Shown here: positions 26,661 through 40,900 of the stretch, piece after piece
Layout: every line of letters starts with the position of its first letter
Numbering within the stretch: the stretch's first letter is position 1
Assembly: GCA_020744425.1 (NCBI GenBank)
Contig: JAGMUV010000001.1
Span: 2,852,001-2,916,000, forward strand
Direction: 5' to 3'
Length of the DNA: 64,000 nucleotides
Source of the DNA: Dactylonectria macrodidyma
Lineage: Eukaryota > Ascomycota > Sordariomycetes > Hypocreales > Nectriaceae
Made by a program: the position numbers and the translations under genes
Notes under the pieces: model-generated
The model's database searches: none
What the model was told of the DNA's origin: nothing
What the model saw: only the letters and a program-made list of their open reading frames with translations

Positions 26661-29570
26661 ATACCTTAAATGAAAATGTCTTTAAAATATTCTCTAAAAT
26701 TAGAACTAAGAGTAAAATAGCTAATATTATAGAAATAGCTCTATTATATATTAAAAAATAAATATAAACTTTCTTAGATTTTTTAAAAAATTACTTAATA
26801 AGCTATATTAAAAATTCTTATTTACACTGTATACTTAGCTATTTCTATATAAAGGAATTTTTTTAAAAATTTAAAAAAATTATTATATAGTTTTCTTTTT
26901 AATTAAATAACTAAAATTATTTTTATTTTATTTTTAATAATTAGATAGCTAGTTTTAAAAATTTAAAGTTTAGCTCTTTTAAGTATATAGTATTCATAGC
27001 TCACTCGCTTGTTTAGCTCACTTACTTATTAAGTATGTTAAGTAATTTAATAAGCGCTTAATTAATATATACTTAGAAAGTAATAAGTATATTAATTAGC
27101 TTAAAGAGTATAATTATATATTTAAAGTAATTATATTTTATATAAAATTCTATTTTTTATTAATCTTCCTTTTTAATTTAAATATAATAATAAGTATTAT
27201 AAATATTAATTTTAAAGATCTATTTTACTTTAATAAGCCTATTAAATAATTTACTAATTAATAATAAAGGATAATAGTTTTTATTAATAATTATATTTAA
27301 ATTATAATAATTAATATATATTCTAATGCCTCTATCCTTTTTAAAAATAAATAGGACTAAAGTTCTTATTCTATTAATTAAGCTATTTATTTAACTAATC
27401 TTTATATTTTTAATAAAGTAATTATAAATAATCTCTACTTACTTTTTATTAATAAGGTATATTATTCTTAAAGAAAGCTCTTTACCTTCTATTAGTTTAA
27501 TAAAGTATTCTACCCCTTTTAGGAATAGTAATTTCTTTACTTTAGCTTTACTAAAGATATCTTATTCTAACTTAAGTTTAGGTAGTAATATACTAATCCT
27601 TTTTTTATTCTCTTCTCTTAGGGCGAGTAATAGCTATTTATTTAGTATTAATATACTATATATATATAATATATGCCTTTTTACTATTTATAATAAGGTC
27701 TTTTATAAAAGAGTTAGGATCTTATATTAAGATTGCTTTATAATATTATATATTTATATAAGTATTAATTATAATACCTTCCTAGCTTATAATCTCTCTT
27801 ATTAATAATAAGTTACTTATTCCTTTAAGTTAGTTTTATAAGGCTTTTATAAATAAATATCTTATTTTTCTTATAAATCCTTAATAATTAAAAAGGAAGA
27901 ATATTACTTAATATACTAATAATATAAAGTAAGTAATCTTATTAAAGCCTGCTAGCTTTAGAGCTTATTAATCTAAGATAAGTTTAAGGCCTAGCTTCTA
28001 TACTAGTTTTCTATTAATTAGGCTAACTTTTATAGCTATATTTATATTTACTTTAACCTTATATTTATTATATACTTAGAAAATAATCGCTTATCCTTAA
28101 GTAATTAAACTAATTAATATAAGATATAGTTTTAATATAAGAGTTATATTTTCAGACTCTATACTTAGTCATTTTTTAATAAGTTAATCTCTTTAACTTT
28201 AATACTAAATTGCTATATAATTATAATTTTCTAATAGTCTCTTTAAGTCTATTTATTAAAAGCTCTTTTAGTTATTATATACTTATTAATATAATAGTCT
28301 CTTTTATTATAATTATAATACTAAATATAGGAATTATCTCTTAGCTTTATTAAATACTTACTATACTCTTATTAATTACTTAATCCTAAGTAATTAAAGT
28401 AATTACCTCTTTTTTTACTTTTTATTAAGTTTCCTTATTCTTATAGAATATAGAGTCTGCTTTATAATATATATATTAAGGTCTTTAATATATATCTTTT
28501 TTATAGCCCTTCTTACTTACTATTAGAATAGTTTCTCTTCTTATCTTAACTTAAGAGTATATCCTTATATTAACTATAGAGTTATTATAGTTATTATACT
28601 TTTAATATAAGTTTTCTAGCTTATAAAATATTAACTTATATCTTTTAAATATTTCTTTTAATTCTATTTTAAAGTTTATAATAGTATTATAATATAAGTA
28701 TTTTATCTTTTTCTAAGTCCTTTATTTTTAATAAAGAATATAAGAATCTTTATATATTAAAGTATTCTATTAATAACTAGTTAGAGAGCTATTAGAAAGC
28801 TATAAACTCTTTATATAATTTAACTTCTTTTTATTTAAAGTTTATATAAAGTTTCTTTAAAAAGGCTATAAATTAATCTTATATAAAGTATATAAAGTTC
28901 TTTAAGTAATCTCTTTATTAAATTTATAATAGTAAAAAGAGTTTAATTATAGACTAAAGAATCTTTTAATATATTTTAGTAAATATTTAGAAATTATTTA
29001 CTATCTTTATTACTTTTATTTAATTATTAATTTAAATTCTATTAGCCCTTTTAATTAATATTATAAAAAGATAATATAATAATTTATTATATTTTTAAAG
29101 TCTTTTTTATTTAAGCTTTTAATAAATTATTCTAATAGTTTTTCTTAAAAATATTAATCTTATTCTTATTATTATATTATAGCTTAAAAGAGTAATTATA
29201 TTCTATTATTATTATTTTTAAAACCTAATTATAAATTTCTTAATAAGCACTTAATTACTAATTATTAAACTATAAGTAATAGTAATTCTTTATAAAAGCT
29301 ATTTTTATAAAATATATAAAATAGCCTTACTTTAATTTCTTCTTAAATTAAATAATTAATTAGATTATATTCTAATTAGAGTCCTTTATTATCTATTATT
29401 AGTAATTTAAAGTTTTTACTAACTTTATTTTATATAGAGTTCTAAATAAATAGTCTTATATTTATTTATCGTTTGCTTATTGCATACTTAGCAATGCCCG
29501 GATTTAATAATATATTCCTTTTTATCTTATATAATGTATTAATAATCTGCTAGGATATAGAAGTGAATGA

Positions 29571-29748
29571 ATTATAAGGGTTAGTCTATTAAGATATTAT
29601 ATAAGAGATCTAAAGGTAGGTATAAAGTAGTGTATAAGCGTTTACTTAGTGAGTGCTTAGTAAGCCCTTACTAAAGAGCTAGTCTAGCTTATATTATATA
29701 GCCTCTTATCTAATAAGACTATAGCTCTATCAGCCCTAACTCTTATAA
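29571..29748. repeat. 178-bp repeat, copy 2 (candidate LTR)
   Basis: Same length and orientation as the repeat at 4605-4782, with the same ATTATAAGGGTTAG start and CTAACTCTTATAA end. It adjoins the right side of Gypsy B, where a 5' LTR would be expected for a minus-strand element. It is more RIP-altered than copy 1 (GCGAGTGCTTAGCGAG there, GTGAGTGCTTAGTAAG here). Confidence 0.55.
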
Positions 29749-32700
29749 ATACTTTATTCTATATAGCTTTTTATTATACTTTTTATATAATTAATTTAAA
29801 TAACTTTTAAAGTAGAGTATTTATTATAATATTCTCTTACTTTAAATAGTAAGTAATTTTAAAATTATAAAGCGCTAAGTTATTTACTTATTATACTTAC
29901 TTATTATTAAAGCATTATTTTATTAAAAAGTATTTAAAGGCTTTATAATTAGTAATAACTAAGAATTACTATTAGAGTTTTAAAAGCTTAGTATTCTATT
30001 CCTTTAAAGCTAATACTACTATAAGCATTTCCTAGTTATAAATTAGATAATATATCTCTATATTATTCATTATTTTAAAAAAGAAAGTTATAAAATACTA
30101 ATCTCTATCTTTACTCTTTTAAATTAATATTATAATTATTATACCTCTTAATATATTAATCTTAATAATTATATTATAAAGAGAGTTATATTAGGCTTAA
30201 TATAAGGCTAATAAAATTACTAATTTTATAGCTTTTATTATAATTATTTTTTCTTTAGCCTACTTCTATAGAATACCCTTCTTTATTAATAGTATAAGTA
30301 GTTATATAATCTAATTATAAAACTTAATAAACTTTTAGTAAAAGTTATAAAACCTAAAGAAGGCTTATACTCTTTATATATTTATTAGTTCTTTTTAATT
30401 TATTATAGCCTTTATCTTTTTTAAATTTATTTAAATCCTATTTATTATAATTATAAAGCTTTAAAACTCTATTTTTATAATATAGAATTCTGACTTATTA
30501 ATATCTGCTTATAATCCTATTATAATTAGTTATTTTAAGATTATATTAATATATACTTTATAGTCTTTAATATTTTCTAAGTAAATAAGGATATTATTAA
30601 TATATATTATATAGTAAATATTTAAAAGATCTATTAAAATATAGTTAATATAAGCTTAAAAGTATAAAAGGCTATTAATTAGATTAAATAATATTATTTT
30701 ATATTTATAAGTTTTATACTAAGTTTTAAAAGCTATAAGATCTTTAGATTTTAAGAATATTTATCTTTAATAAAAGGCCTATTAAATATTAAGTTTTATA
30801 AATATTTTTACTTTTATTAGCCTTAATTAGGTTTCTTTTATTAGAAATAATATATAATATTCCTTTATTATTAACTTATTAAGCTTTTTATAATTTATAT
30901 AAAAATACTATTTATTATTCTTTTTTTTATAAATAGGATTAATAATATATATAATATATTAACTATTAATATAATAAATCCTTTTTATAAGTATTTCTTA
31001 ATATAATTCCTTATTACTTTTAATTATTTAAAACTTAACTTATATATTAATAAGACCTTCTAACTATTAGAAATTAGCTTTTTTAATTCTAGCTTTATAT
31101 TAATACTTAGTTAATAAAGTAATAAAGTATTAAACTTAGCTTTAGAAAAGGCATATTATAAGTATAAGTACTATTAAAGTAACTTTAACTTTACTTTCTC
31201 TCTTAATTTAAGTATATCTTTATAAAGGTTCTTCTTTCTAGCTTCTTTCTATTTTAGTTATTCTTTAATAATCTTATTAATCTTTTAGAAAGTGATTTTA
31301 TTAATTTATTTAATATCCTTCTATTTAATTACTCTCTTTTATTACTTACTAATACTAATAATACTAATTTTAATTATAATTCCCTTAATATTAATTATTA
31401 ATTACTATAGTAAGTTAGCTTAAATTATTATTAGCTTAGTATTAAAGTCTCTTATTAAGAGAGAGAGTATTATATTTTTTAATACTCTATCTATTTTAGC
31501 TATATTCTTCTTAATATTATCTAACTATTACTTTCTTAATAAGCAATCTCCCTTCCTAAGGATCTAATACTTATAAGCCTTCTTTTATTTTATATTTAAT
31601 TAATTATATTATTTTATATTAACTTAGTTTATTAGCTTTAAATAGTAAAAGCCTTTTAATAAAGATATTAATATTATAATATTATAATTAAAGTAATCCT
31701 TTAGCTTATTATTAAGTTATTATAAGTAGTAATATTTAATAGAGATTTTTATATTATACTTTTTAAACTATTTCTTTTAATAATTAAATTTTAATATATT
31801 TTAAATTCTAATATTCAATAATTTAGCTATTATTTACTATCTATATCTAATATTATTATTATAATATAAGTAATTTATTATTATCTGCTTTTATATTCTT
31901 TAATAATAAGTCCTTACCCTAAGATTAGGATTTAATAGCTTTATAATTATTAATATATTCTTAAGGCTAGATCCTTATTTATAAAGATATAACTATTTAC
32001 TTTAGTATTATATAGACTTTTAACTTTAATTACTAACTTTAAACTTACTATTATATAAGAATAGTAAAGCTTCTCTTTATTCAGTAGTTTATTTATATTA
32101 ATTAAGCTTTTATTAAAGATTAGTAATTATAATTTAGGTCTTAGAGAGGAGACTTCCTTTAAGACTTATCTTTTTCTAACTTAAAGAATAATTTATTTAA
32201 TTTATTAAGGATTATAATAATAACTATTTACTTTACTTTCTTAGCCTTAATATAAACTTTATTTACTTTACTTTCTTTTAAATACTCTTAGTAAATATAG
32301 TTAACTTTTTTATATTTAAAATACTTCCTTTCTTTAACTAGCTTATAGACTTTTAAGTCTTTAAAAGTTTATTTATTATTAATCTTAGTCTTTAAGTATT
32401 TAAGTATTAAAGTTACTAACTTTTTAATATTCTTCTTTTTAATAATAATAATATTATTTTTATTAGTTTCTAACTTATTAGTCTTCTTACTATCTTTCTT
32501 TATTAAAGTCTTTATATAAGCCTCTTTTATTATTATAATATTATTAAGTGCTATTATAAAGATATTAAAGCTTACTTCTTTAGTAAAGCATTATATAATT
32601 ATAATATATTTTATTTCTATTAGTATTTTATTATAAAGCTCTTTCTTTTAAATTCTTTTAAGGATTTTAGTATTATTTATTATAGCTAAGAACTTAATAT

Positions 32701-33814
32701 AAAAGCTATATTAGCTATTATTAATATAATATCTTAAGGCTTTAAACTCTTTTTATACTTTAATCTTCTTATTCTTATTCTAAAAGAGAGTTATTAAAGC
32801 TTAAAAGATATCTTTAGTAGTTTTAAAAGTATCTTTCTTTATATTCTTAAGTATATAAGAATATAAATAGATAGCTATAATACTCTTATAATAATTAAAA
32901 ATATAATATACCTTATCCTTCTCTTTAAAATAATCTTATAAGCTATTATATTATAGCTTATATCTAGTTTTAATAAGCTAGTCTTTAAAGTCTAGTTCTT
33001 TATTATTATTAAACTTAAGTAAATTACTTTTTTACTTTTAATATAATTTAATTTTAGCTATTATCTTACTCTTAAAAAGTATATCTTTATAAAAAGGAAT
33101 AATATATTATATTACTTTTAATAATACTAATTCTTTATTAATCTATATTACTTTAATATAAACTATTACTTTAGCTTTAATTACTTTATTATACTTTTTA
33201 ATAAATTATTTAATTATTTTAATATACTTATTATATAATTTAATAAGCTTATTTTATTATTTTTTAATTATTAATTATTTAATAAAATTATAAATTATTA
33301 AAGCTTATATTTTAAAGTATTTTTAAACTATTAATTTAATATTATTAATATTAATTAAGAAGTTTTTAAATCTTTTATTTTAATCTTTTATATAAATTAT
33401 AAATTAGCTATTATTTATAATCTTATAAGTTTAAATATTTAAATCTTTTTTAATAAAATTTACTATAAGTTATATAAAAAGTCTAATAAATATTCTTTTA
33501 TTATCTTTTATATTAATAGTCTCTTTACTATTCTTATTTATAAATTTAATAAAGTATTATTAAACTTATTAATAAAAAGTACTTTTTTAATATACCTTAT
33601 TAATACTCTTTTTATTAATATTTTATATATTTAACTTAAAGCTTTTAATTATATTAATTATTAATTAATTCTAATTAATAGTAATTTACTATTTATACTT
33701 ATATCTTATTATAAATAAGAAGATCTATAATTAGATTTAATATAATAATTAATCTTATATTAATATATATTAGAATTAATTAAGATATAAGTAAAAAGAA
33801 TAATAGATTATAAT
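29749..33814 (-). mobile_element. Gypsy-type retrotransposon relic D
   Basis: Minus-strand translation near 31,000-30,750 gives a degraded reverse-transcriptase signature (INYKKLNKL, then KEYYILFLI, then KVKIFIKLNI). The catalytic region should lie further left but is too eroded to place. The rest of the 4 kb is AT-rich relic DNA with no assigned domains. The right limit is the insertion point of Gypsy C. No LTR pair was found. Confidence 0.55.
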
Positions 33815-33819
33815 ATAAT

Positions 33820-34203
33820 TATAACAATCTAGTTAATACACTATCCTCATAAGGCTAGTATATACTAGGTCCTAATCTAAGGGTTTATATAATAAAGTAA
33901 TTAAACGAGTTAAGATTAAATAATGCTTATTACATCTAGTAATAGTAGAGCGAAACGTACTTAATATAACTAAGTTATATTAATAGCTAAGGAGCTGCTT
34001 ATATTAAATATACACTTCTTTAGTTAACTATATACTAAGTAGACTGCCGTCCTGCCCGGAGGACTGCTATTAGTCTTAGACTATTGCTATTAGTCTTAGT
34101 AGGGCGTCGGTCCTGAGGTAGGGTTATACTATTAGCCTGAACTAGGTGCGGATCCTATTGTTCTGCTATTCCTAACTGCCTAGTAGGAACCTAGGCTGTA
34201 ATA
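33820..34203 (-). repeat. Left (3') LTR of Gypsy C
   Basis: 384-bp repeat from TATAACAATCTAG to GGCTGTAATA. The end corresponds to GGCCGTGACA in the right LTR, a clear set of C-to-T and G-to-A changes. Its GC-richer half (34,040-34,200) is more altered than the same half of the right LTR. Confidence 0.88.
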
Positions 34204-34419
34204 TAATATCTCTCTCCTTAGGGTCTTATTCTTAAGGCTATATAATTAGTCTTTACTTAATAATCTTATTAGTTTATTATTCTTCCTTTTTAAATATTTT
34301 TTATAATATATTATATTAATAAATATATCTAACTATATATAGAAACTACTTATATATAAAACTCTAGAAGTAAATGCTCTTTCTTATACTATTACTATTA
34401 TTAAAGTACTATTAAATAT

Positions 34420-34950
34420 GCTTTATAATTAGTGCTTTTATTATAATAAAAGCTATATATTTTCTAATAACTTATCTTATTATAATAAATACATAAGGCT
34501 AAAGAAGTCTTATAACAGTTTATAAATTATATTATCTTATAAGTAGTTTCTTTATTCTTAGTATACTTATTTTACTAACTAGTTATAGTACTTAGGCTTA
34601 TAGATACTAGGAAGAAGCTAGAAGTAGATAAGGAAGAGGCAGGCGAGGATCTCTTAAGGCTTTATAAAGAGTTAGCCTTTTTATAAGTATATATAGCTAT
34701 TATAGTAGGCTGTCTAGCTTATTTATAAAAAACCTAAAGTAAAGTAAAGGAAAAGCATTTAAAGATAGTTCGTTATAGACTCTAAGGTCTGAATAAAGAG
34801 AATAGTCTATTAGAGGCTTTAGATACTCAGAAGAGCCAGGTAGTATAAGAATTATAACTACTTATTATCCTAGATGATTTTAACTAAGCATCTATAGGTC
34901 TAGGGATATTTAACTCTTCTGTTTTTAATCCTTTCTCTTCTTCTATTACT
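34420..34950 (+). pseudogene. Antisense coding relic inside Gypsy C
   Basis: Between the integrase end and the 3' LTR, the plus strand (antisense to pol) reads as a stop-broken but coding-like run. It starts with a cluster of Tyr and Cys codons spaced like a fungal Cys-rich finger, then has LRLKKSYNSL-like residues and a charged, Lys/Glu-rich stretch that looks like a coiled coil. Some fungal Gypsy elements are known to carry an antisense frame near the 3' LTR, and I infer the same here. No function can be given. Confidence 0.4.
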
Positions 34951-37900
34951 ATATATAAAATGCTTTTAGTAAATGCTGCATATAGTTAAGGTTTTCTAGT
35001 AGTTATTATAATATTTTACTTTCTAAGTAGTCTTTCTATTTAATAAAGTATATTATCTTACTATTAATTTTCTTTATATTATAGATTTCTTTAATATAGT
35101 ATTCTTTTAAATCTTCTATTTATAGTTTATAGTTATAACTATTATTAACTATAATTATATTTCTAAATAGTTCTAGTAATAAAATATAGAATATTAGATA
35201 TTTTTTACTCTTTAGATCCAACCTATAGTTATTTTCTAAGATTTTTTCTAGAACTTTATAAGGTCTGATAAACTTATAGTTAAGTTTTTTACTTAGCCTA
35301 TCTATTAAAACATTTTTTATAATTAAGAGGACTATATCCCCTTTTAAAAAGGATAGTTCCTTTATCTATTTAAGGTTATAGTATTTCCTTATCTAGTTTT
35401 TAATAAACTTAAGTTCAGTCCTTAGTTCTTTATAGAGGTTTTTCAGTTTATTAGAAGTAAGTATTATATAAGGGTTAATAATTCCTTCTTATAATCTATA
35501 GTATGTATTAAGTATAAATCCGAAATTCATAAATATTAGTATAAGCTTTATGCTTTTATATATAGGAGTATTATAGCCTAGTTAAGCTATTAGTAGTTTT
35601 TTTACTTAATTATTCTATTTATAATTAATATAATACTATAAGTATTATTTAAAGATCTAGTTCGTCTTTTCTATTTATCTATCTACTTATAGTTAGAATA
35701 TAGTAATTAATTAGTAATTAAGTCTAAGCTATACTATTAAAGCTTATTAAAACTTAGATATGAATAGGGGTCTTCTATTAGTTAGGATTTTTACTAGCAA
35801 TCTATATATACTAATAATATTCTAATTAAATATATAAGTGAATTCTTTTATATCTATTACCTCTTTATATAATATAAAATAGGAAAACTTTATAAATCTA
35901 TCTATAATAATAAGAATACTATTATAAAAGGCTCCAGTTACTAGGTCTTCTAATAAGGGTAGTTTTATAATAAAATCTATAGTAATAGAATACTATAGTC
36001 TTTAAGCTACTAATAGGGGCTGTAGTTCTCTGTAGGGCTTATAGCATTATGCCTTAGTTTTTATATAAAGGCTGTATTATTAGATAATATCTTATATAAC
36101 CTTCTTAATTCTAGAAAATATATATATTATTTTAACTCTCTTAAGGGTTTTAGTAATTCCTTAGTATCTATATAGTATATAAGAATATATTTCTTATATA
36201 AGCTATTCTTATAGTTCTATTAGAACTTACAGTTTCTATAGTTCTAGCTATAAAGTAGGGATTAAGTAGGGGTTTCTTATAACTCTGTCCATTTTATAAG
36301 TCTGATTATATTATTTAATTTTCTTTAGTAGTTTATTATTATAGGTCATATAGTATATATTACTAAGTATTACTTATAATAAGTATTTATAGTATTAGTA
36401 TATATATCCTAAGTATTTTTATTATAAGTATCCTTTAAAAGTAAAGGAGAAGATTTACTTACTAGCTTTAATCTTTCTAATATTAAAATTAGTATATTAG
36501 CTAATTATATTAGCTTATCCGTTTTCTAATCCTTTTATATAAATAATAGTATAGTTAAATTCTAATAAATATTTAATATATTTAAATTATTATTTATTAA
36601 GTTTCTATATTATTATAAAGTATAAGATATTCTTATAATCTATATAGATCTTAATTTTATAATTACTTTTTAAAAGGTAATATTAGAATTCCTTAAAGTA
36701 ATTAATAATAGCTAAGAATTCTTAATTATAAATAGAGTAATTAAGTTCTATTTTATATATTTTATATAAATAGAATATAATAGGATATAATAATCCGTTT
36801 TTATCTTTTTATTTAATCTAGCTACTTAGAGTAAATTCTAAAGTATTAGTTTCTAATTCGATTTCTTTATTAGAATTAAATAATACTAAAATAGGTTCTA
36901 AAGTAATTATATCCTTAATTAACTAAAAGGCTTATTTTACTTCATTATTCTATTTAAACTTAACTCCTTTCTTTATAAACTTAGTAAGTAGGATAATATA
37001 TTTACTAAAGTGTTTAATGAATTATTAGTAATAGTTTATAAATCTAAAGAAGGATTATAATTCTATAAGGTTTTCGGGTTATTTCTATTCCTATATTACT
37101 ACGATCTTCTTAGAGTCTATCTGCACTTAGTTATAAGATATAATATGCTTAAAGAACTCTACTTCTAAAGTATAGAAGTTGCTTTTTTTAAGTTTAATAA
37201 GTAAGTTTATATCTTATAGCTTTTATAATACTATATAGATATATTATTTATAATCTTCTTTATTTTTAAAAAAAATAAGTATATTATTTAAGTAGTATAT
37301 AATAAAGATATTAAGATATTTATATAATATATTATTAATTATTTATTAGAATATAGCTAGTATATTAATAAGTCTAAAGAGTATAACTAAGTATTTATAT
37401 AGCCTAAACTTAGTTCTAAAAGCAGTCTTTTATTTATATCCTTATTTAATATAGATTAGGTTATAGACTCTTTTAAGATTAAGTACTATAAACTACTTAG
37501 CTTTATATAGTTTATTATATATCTTAGGGATTAGGAGTAATAGTATGCAATTCTTCTTAATAATTAAGTTAAGTTACTTATAGTTTATATAAAGGCATAG
37601 CTTTCTATTCTTTTTAAGTATAAATATAACTAAGTATTTAACTAAAGACTTTAATTTCTAAATATAGCCTTTTCTCTTTATTTCTTAAATATATTCTCTT
37701 AGTATTATTAGCTTATTATTATTAAGGTTATAAATAGGAAAAAACTTAGGGTTAGTTTTATCTTTTAAGACGATTTCTAGGTCCTATTCGCTTAGTTTTA
37801 AAAGATTAGTCTTAAGTTCTTCCTTAAAGAGTTTTTTATAAATTCAGTATCTTAAGAGTATATTTTTAAATCGTTCTTCCTTTACTTATTATTATTTTTT

Positions 37901-40900
37901 CTACTTTTTAAGGTCCTTATCTATCTATCTAAACTATTTTTAAATAAATGCGATAATTCGTTTTATATATTGTATTTTTCCTTATTAGTACTTCCGTTTT
38001 ATTCCCTTTAGAAGTAAAGAAGTATCTATTATTTCTTCCTTTATAACTTTATTATTATTTTTATTACTAATTAAAGCTTAAGATCTTAGGTTATATTTAT
38101 TACTATCTATAATCTGGGGAGGTATGTCTTTCTAATGCATTTAGCCTTTCTTTTAGTTAATATTAGAGTTATGCTTTTATAGCTAAGGTTATCTAAGTAT
38201 TATTAAGTAGTCTTTAATATTAAGAATATTAAAATCCACTTTTTAATTTCTTCTTTCTATAAGTACTTTAAGGTAATTAATCTTTTATAATACCCTTCCT
38301 TTATTATAATTAAAAGGCATTCCTTCTAAGTTAGATACTTTATAAGGAGATTTCTTATATTTTTATAGTAATACTAACTTATTTACTAATTCTAATTAGA
38401 TATAATTTATAATAGTATTATAGTCTACTAATACTATTATTTATACTCTATTAATTCAGACTTTTATTATAATTATATCCTCTTTAAGACTTCTTATAAT
38501 ACTTAAAGCCTTCTTTAAAAGTAATATCTCTACTTCTACTATACTTATCTATCGCTTTATTATAAATAGCGAGTATTATTTTTTATATACTTATAGATTT
38601 CTTTATACTATAGCCTATTATAAAGTTCTCTTCTTATATAAGTTTTAAAGTTAAACCTATCTTTATATATCTTATAGATCCTCTTATAAATTACTTATAA
38701 GTATTCTGCATACTTAAAGCACTTCTTATTATTATAGTTTATAGTATAGTTAGTTAAATACTTTAGTAGGCTATATTATAACTATACTTTTTCTCTTTTA
38801 TATATATAGCATTCTTTTATAATATAGTTATTAATTATTAAGCCTTTTCTAATGCATTCTTTAGAATAAAGGTTATTTTATAGCTTAAGTTAAGCTACTT
38901 CTATTCCTTCGAACTATTTAATAACTCTATAGTCTTATACCTTAGTCTTATTATAAAACTATTATAATAATTAAAGTATAGTTTATATAAAGTAATAATT
39001 ATAATAAAGTTTCTTAAAATAATATAATAAGTATATATAATAAGTATATAATATCTAGAATATATTAATATATCTAAAGTATTAAAAGTATAGTAATAGC
39101 TTATTACTTATAATCGCTCATCCTATATAATTATCTGCCTTAGTAAGGTCTTTTTATTAAATCGCACGGATATAAATAGATTATCCTTTTACTATATCTA
39201 ACGTTCGTTTAATAAGTTATTTTAATATTTTCTCGCTCTTCTTATCTCTCCTTAGAGAGTAGTTAGGTAGGTTCTTTTCTAACTCCTTTTTTAAGAGTTA
39301 TAAAATGACTATTTCTTCTTCTAAGGTATTATTAATACTATTACTATTACTAGACTTAGGGTATTTATCTATAGGGGCTAGTATATTCTTATTAATAATA
39401 GAGAGCTTAAGCTTCCTTACTTATCTAGCTTTAGTGCTTATACTAATACTTAGCTCTCTTTCCTTATATAAGTAGTACTTATATTTAATCTTATCGTTTA
39501 TTTATTATTATTATAAGATTTTAATAGTGCTTTTATAAAAGGCTATTATAATTAGTAGTATTTTTAAAGCAGGCTATTAGTTTAGAATATTATCTTCTTT
39601 ATTTATTATTTTTACTATTAGTTAAATATACTTAAAAGTATCTTTCTTTCAGATTTCCTTACCCTTTCTAACTATATTAATCTTTCTAATAGTACTATAA
39701 GGTAGTCTTTCCTCCTTTTATCTTATTAGTAGTAGAATTAGTATTTAGAGTATTAAGATATTATTAATATTAGAAGTTATACCCTTCTATCGATCTTTAA
39801 AAAGCGCTTATTATTCTTTTTCTATCTTCTAGCTTAGCTTTCCTTCTTTATAGATTTTACTTTTAAATATTTCTTTATTCTTAAGTTCCTTATTTATAAG
39901 GGGGGTGATTTCATTAGATAAAATCCTTATATTATTATAACCTGCTCTAGCTATTATAACTATTTTCTTACTTATTTAGGGTTCTTCTTCCTATTAGCTA
40001 ACCCATCCTACCTTCTTCTTACCTTTAAGTATTAGTTTAAATTATTAATTAGTTTTAGGCTTTTAGTATTTATAAGAAGTGTATTCTAGAATACTATAGT
40101 TCTAATAGAGGACTTTAGAGTAGTCTTTCTTAACTATCCTAATATTCATAAGGCCTGAGTCTGTTTTATATAAAGTATCTATTTATTATTTCTTTCTATA
40201 GTTTGTATAGTTTCCTCTATTCTTTTATTATAGAGTATAGGATCTTCTAGACTTCTTAGCCTTCTTTTCTTATTATCTTTCGAATTACTAATTATCGATT
40301 TCTATAGTAAGTTATACTAGTCTATTATATATAGTAGGTTTAGTTTTCCTAACTATTATATCTTTAATATTAGATTTTAACCCTTTATAAAAGCTTACTA
40401 TATATCCTTCTTCTCTTTAATTAAGTCATAAGGCGAGGTTATAGTATTTAGCTATATATATAGATACTGCTCCTTTTTAATAGAGTTTCTGGATTTACTA
40501 TTCTACTACTTATTTCTCATTCTAGAGTCTAAAAGCGCTTTTAAGCTTATACTTAAAGATTTTATAGCTTCTATAAATAGCCTTAGTTTCTTCCTTTCTA
40601 TTAATATAGATATAGTTAATATAGTTCCTTATAATAGATTTAAACTATTAAAGAGCTTTATCCTTAAGGAACCTTATAGTATACTAAACTTTAGTATTAT
40701 TAATAATAAACTGGGTTAGGTAATATAGCTAGTAGGCTCTGAGCTATATTAAGAATCCTTAGAGCATAACTATAAATCCATTATAAGGGTCCGGTTATCT
40801 TAGTTTAAGGATTTCTCTAATATCTTTTCTTATTACTAAATTAGAAGTTAGGTTTTTAATATAATCTCTATAAAGGCTGGTTTATTTCTTAAAGGCCTTA

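Larger units (their letters stand above)
14010..27038. mobile_element. Fot1-related MITE 4, split by Gypsy A
   Basis: The left end (ACATACTTAATAAGTGAG, from 14,010) and the right end (its inverse, finishing 27,038) are both bordered by TA (14,008-14,009 and 27,039-27,040). The intervening 12.6 kb is the Gypsy A retrotransposon at 14,077-26,660. Removing it, with one copy of its target duplication, leaves about 441 bp, the size of the other short TIR elements. The Gypsy B reverse transcriptase continues on both outer sides, which fixes the order of insertion. Confidence 0.85.
7600..29570 (-). mobile_element. Gypsy-type retrotransposon relic B, split by six insertions
   Basis: Minus-strand pieces of one Ty3/Gypsy polyprotein occur in the correct order from right to left, separated by younger elements. 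A reverse-transcriptase start (degraded KKDGGLR.CVDYR, then RYPLPLI) lies near 27,420-27,060. The RT continuation (YLDDILIYS-like, then VKFLGYII and SIKDIQVFLGF) lies at 14,009-13,665. RNase H-like sequence lies at 11,803-11,300. The integrase core (HPQTDGQTERTNQ-like) lies near 9,880-9,610. The C-terminal DLVYITSNLRIKKP-like segment lies at 7,990-7,700. The gag part should lie near 27.5-29.5 kb but is too eroded to read. Nested insertions occupy 8007-9039, 9183-9607, 9881-10,307, 11,804-13,663 and 14,010-27,038 (which itself contains Gypsy A). The outer limits are not proven. The 178-bp repeats at 4,605 and 29,571 are candidate LTRs. Confidence 0.75.
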
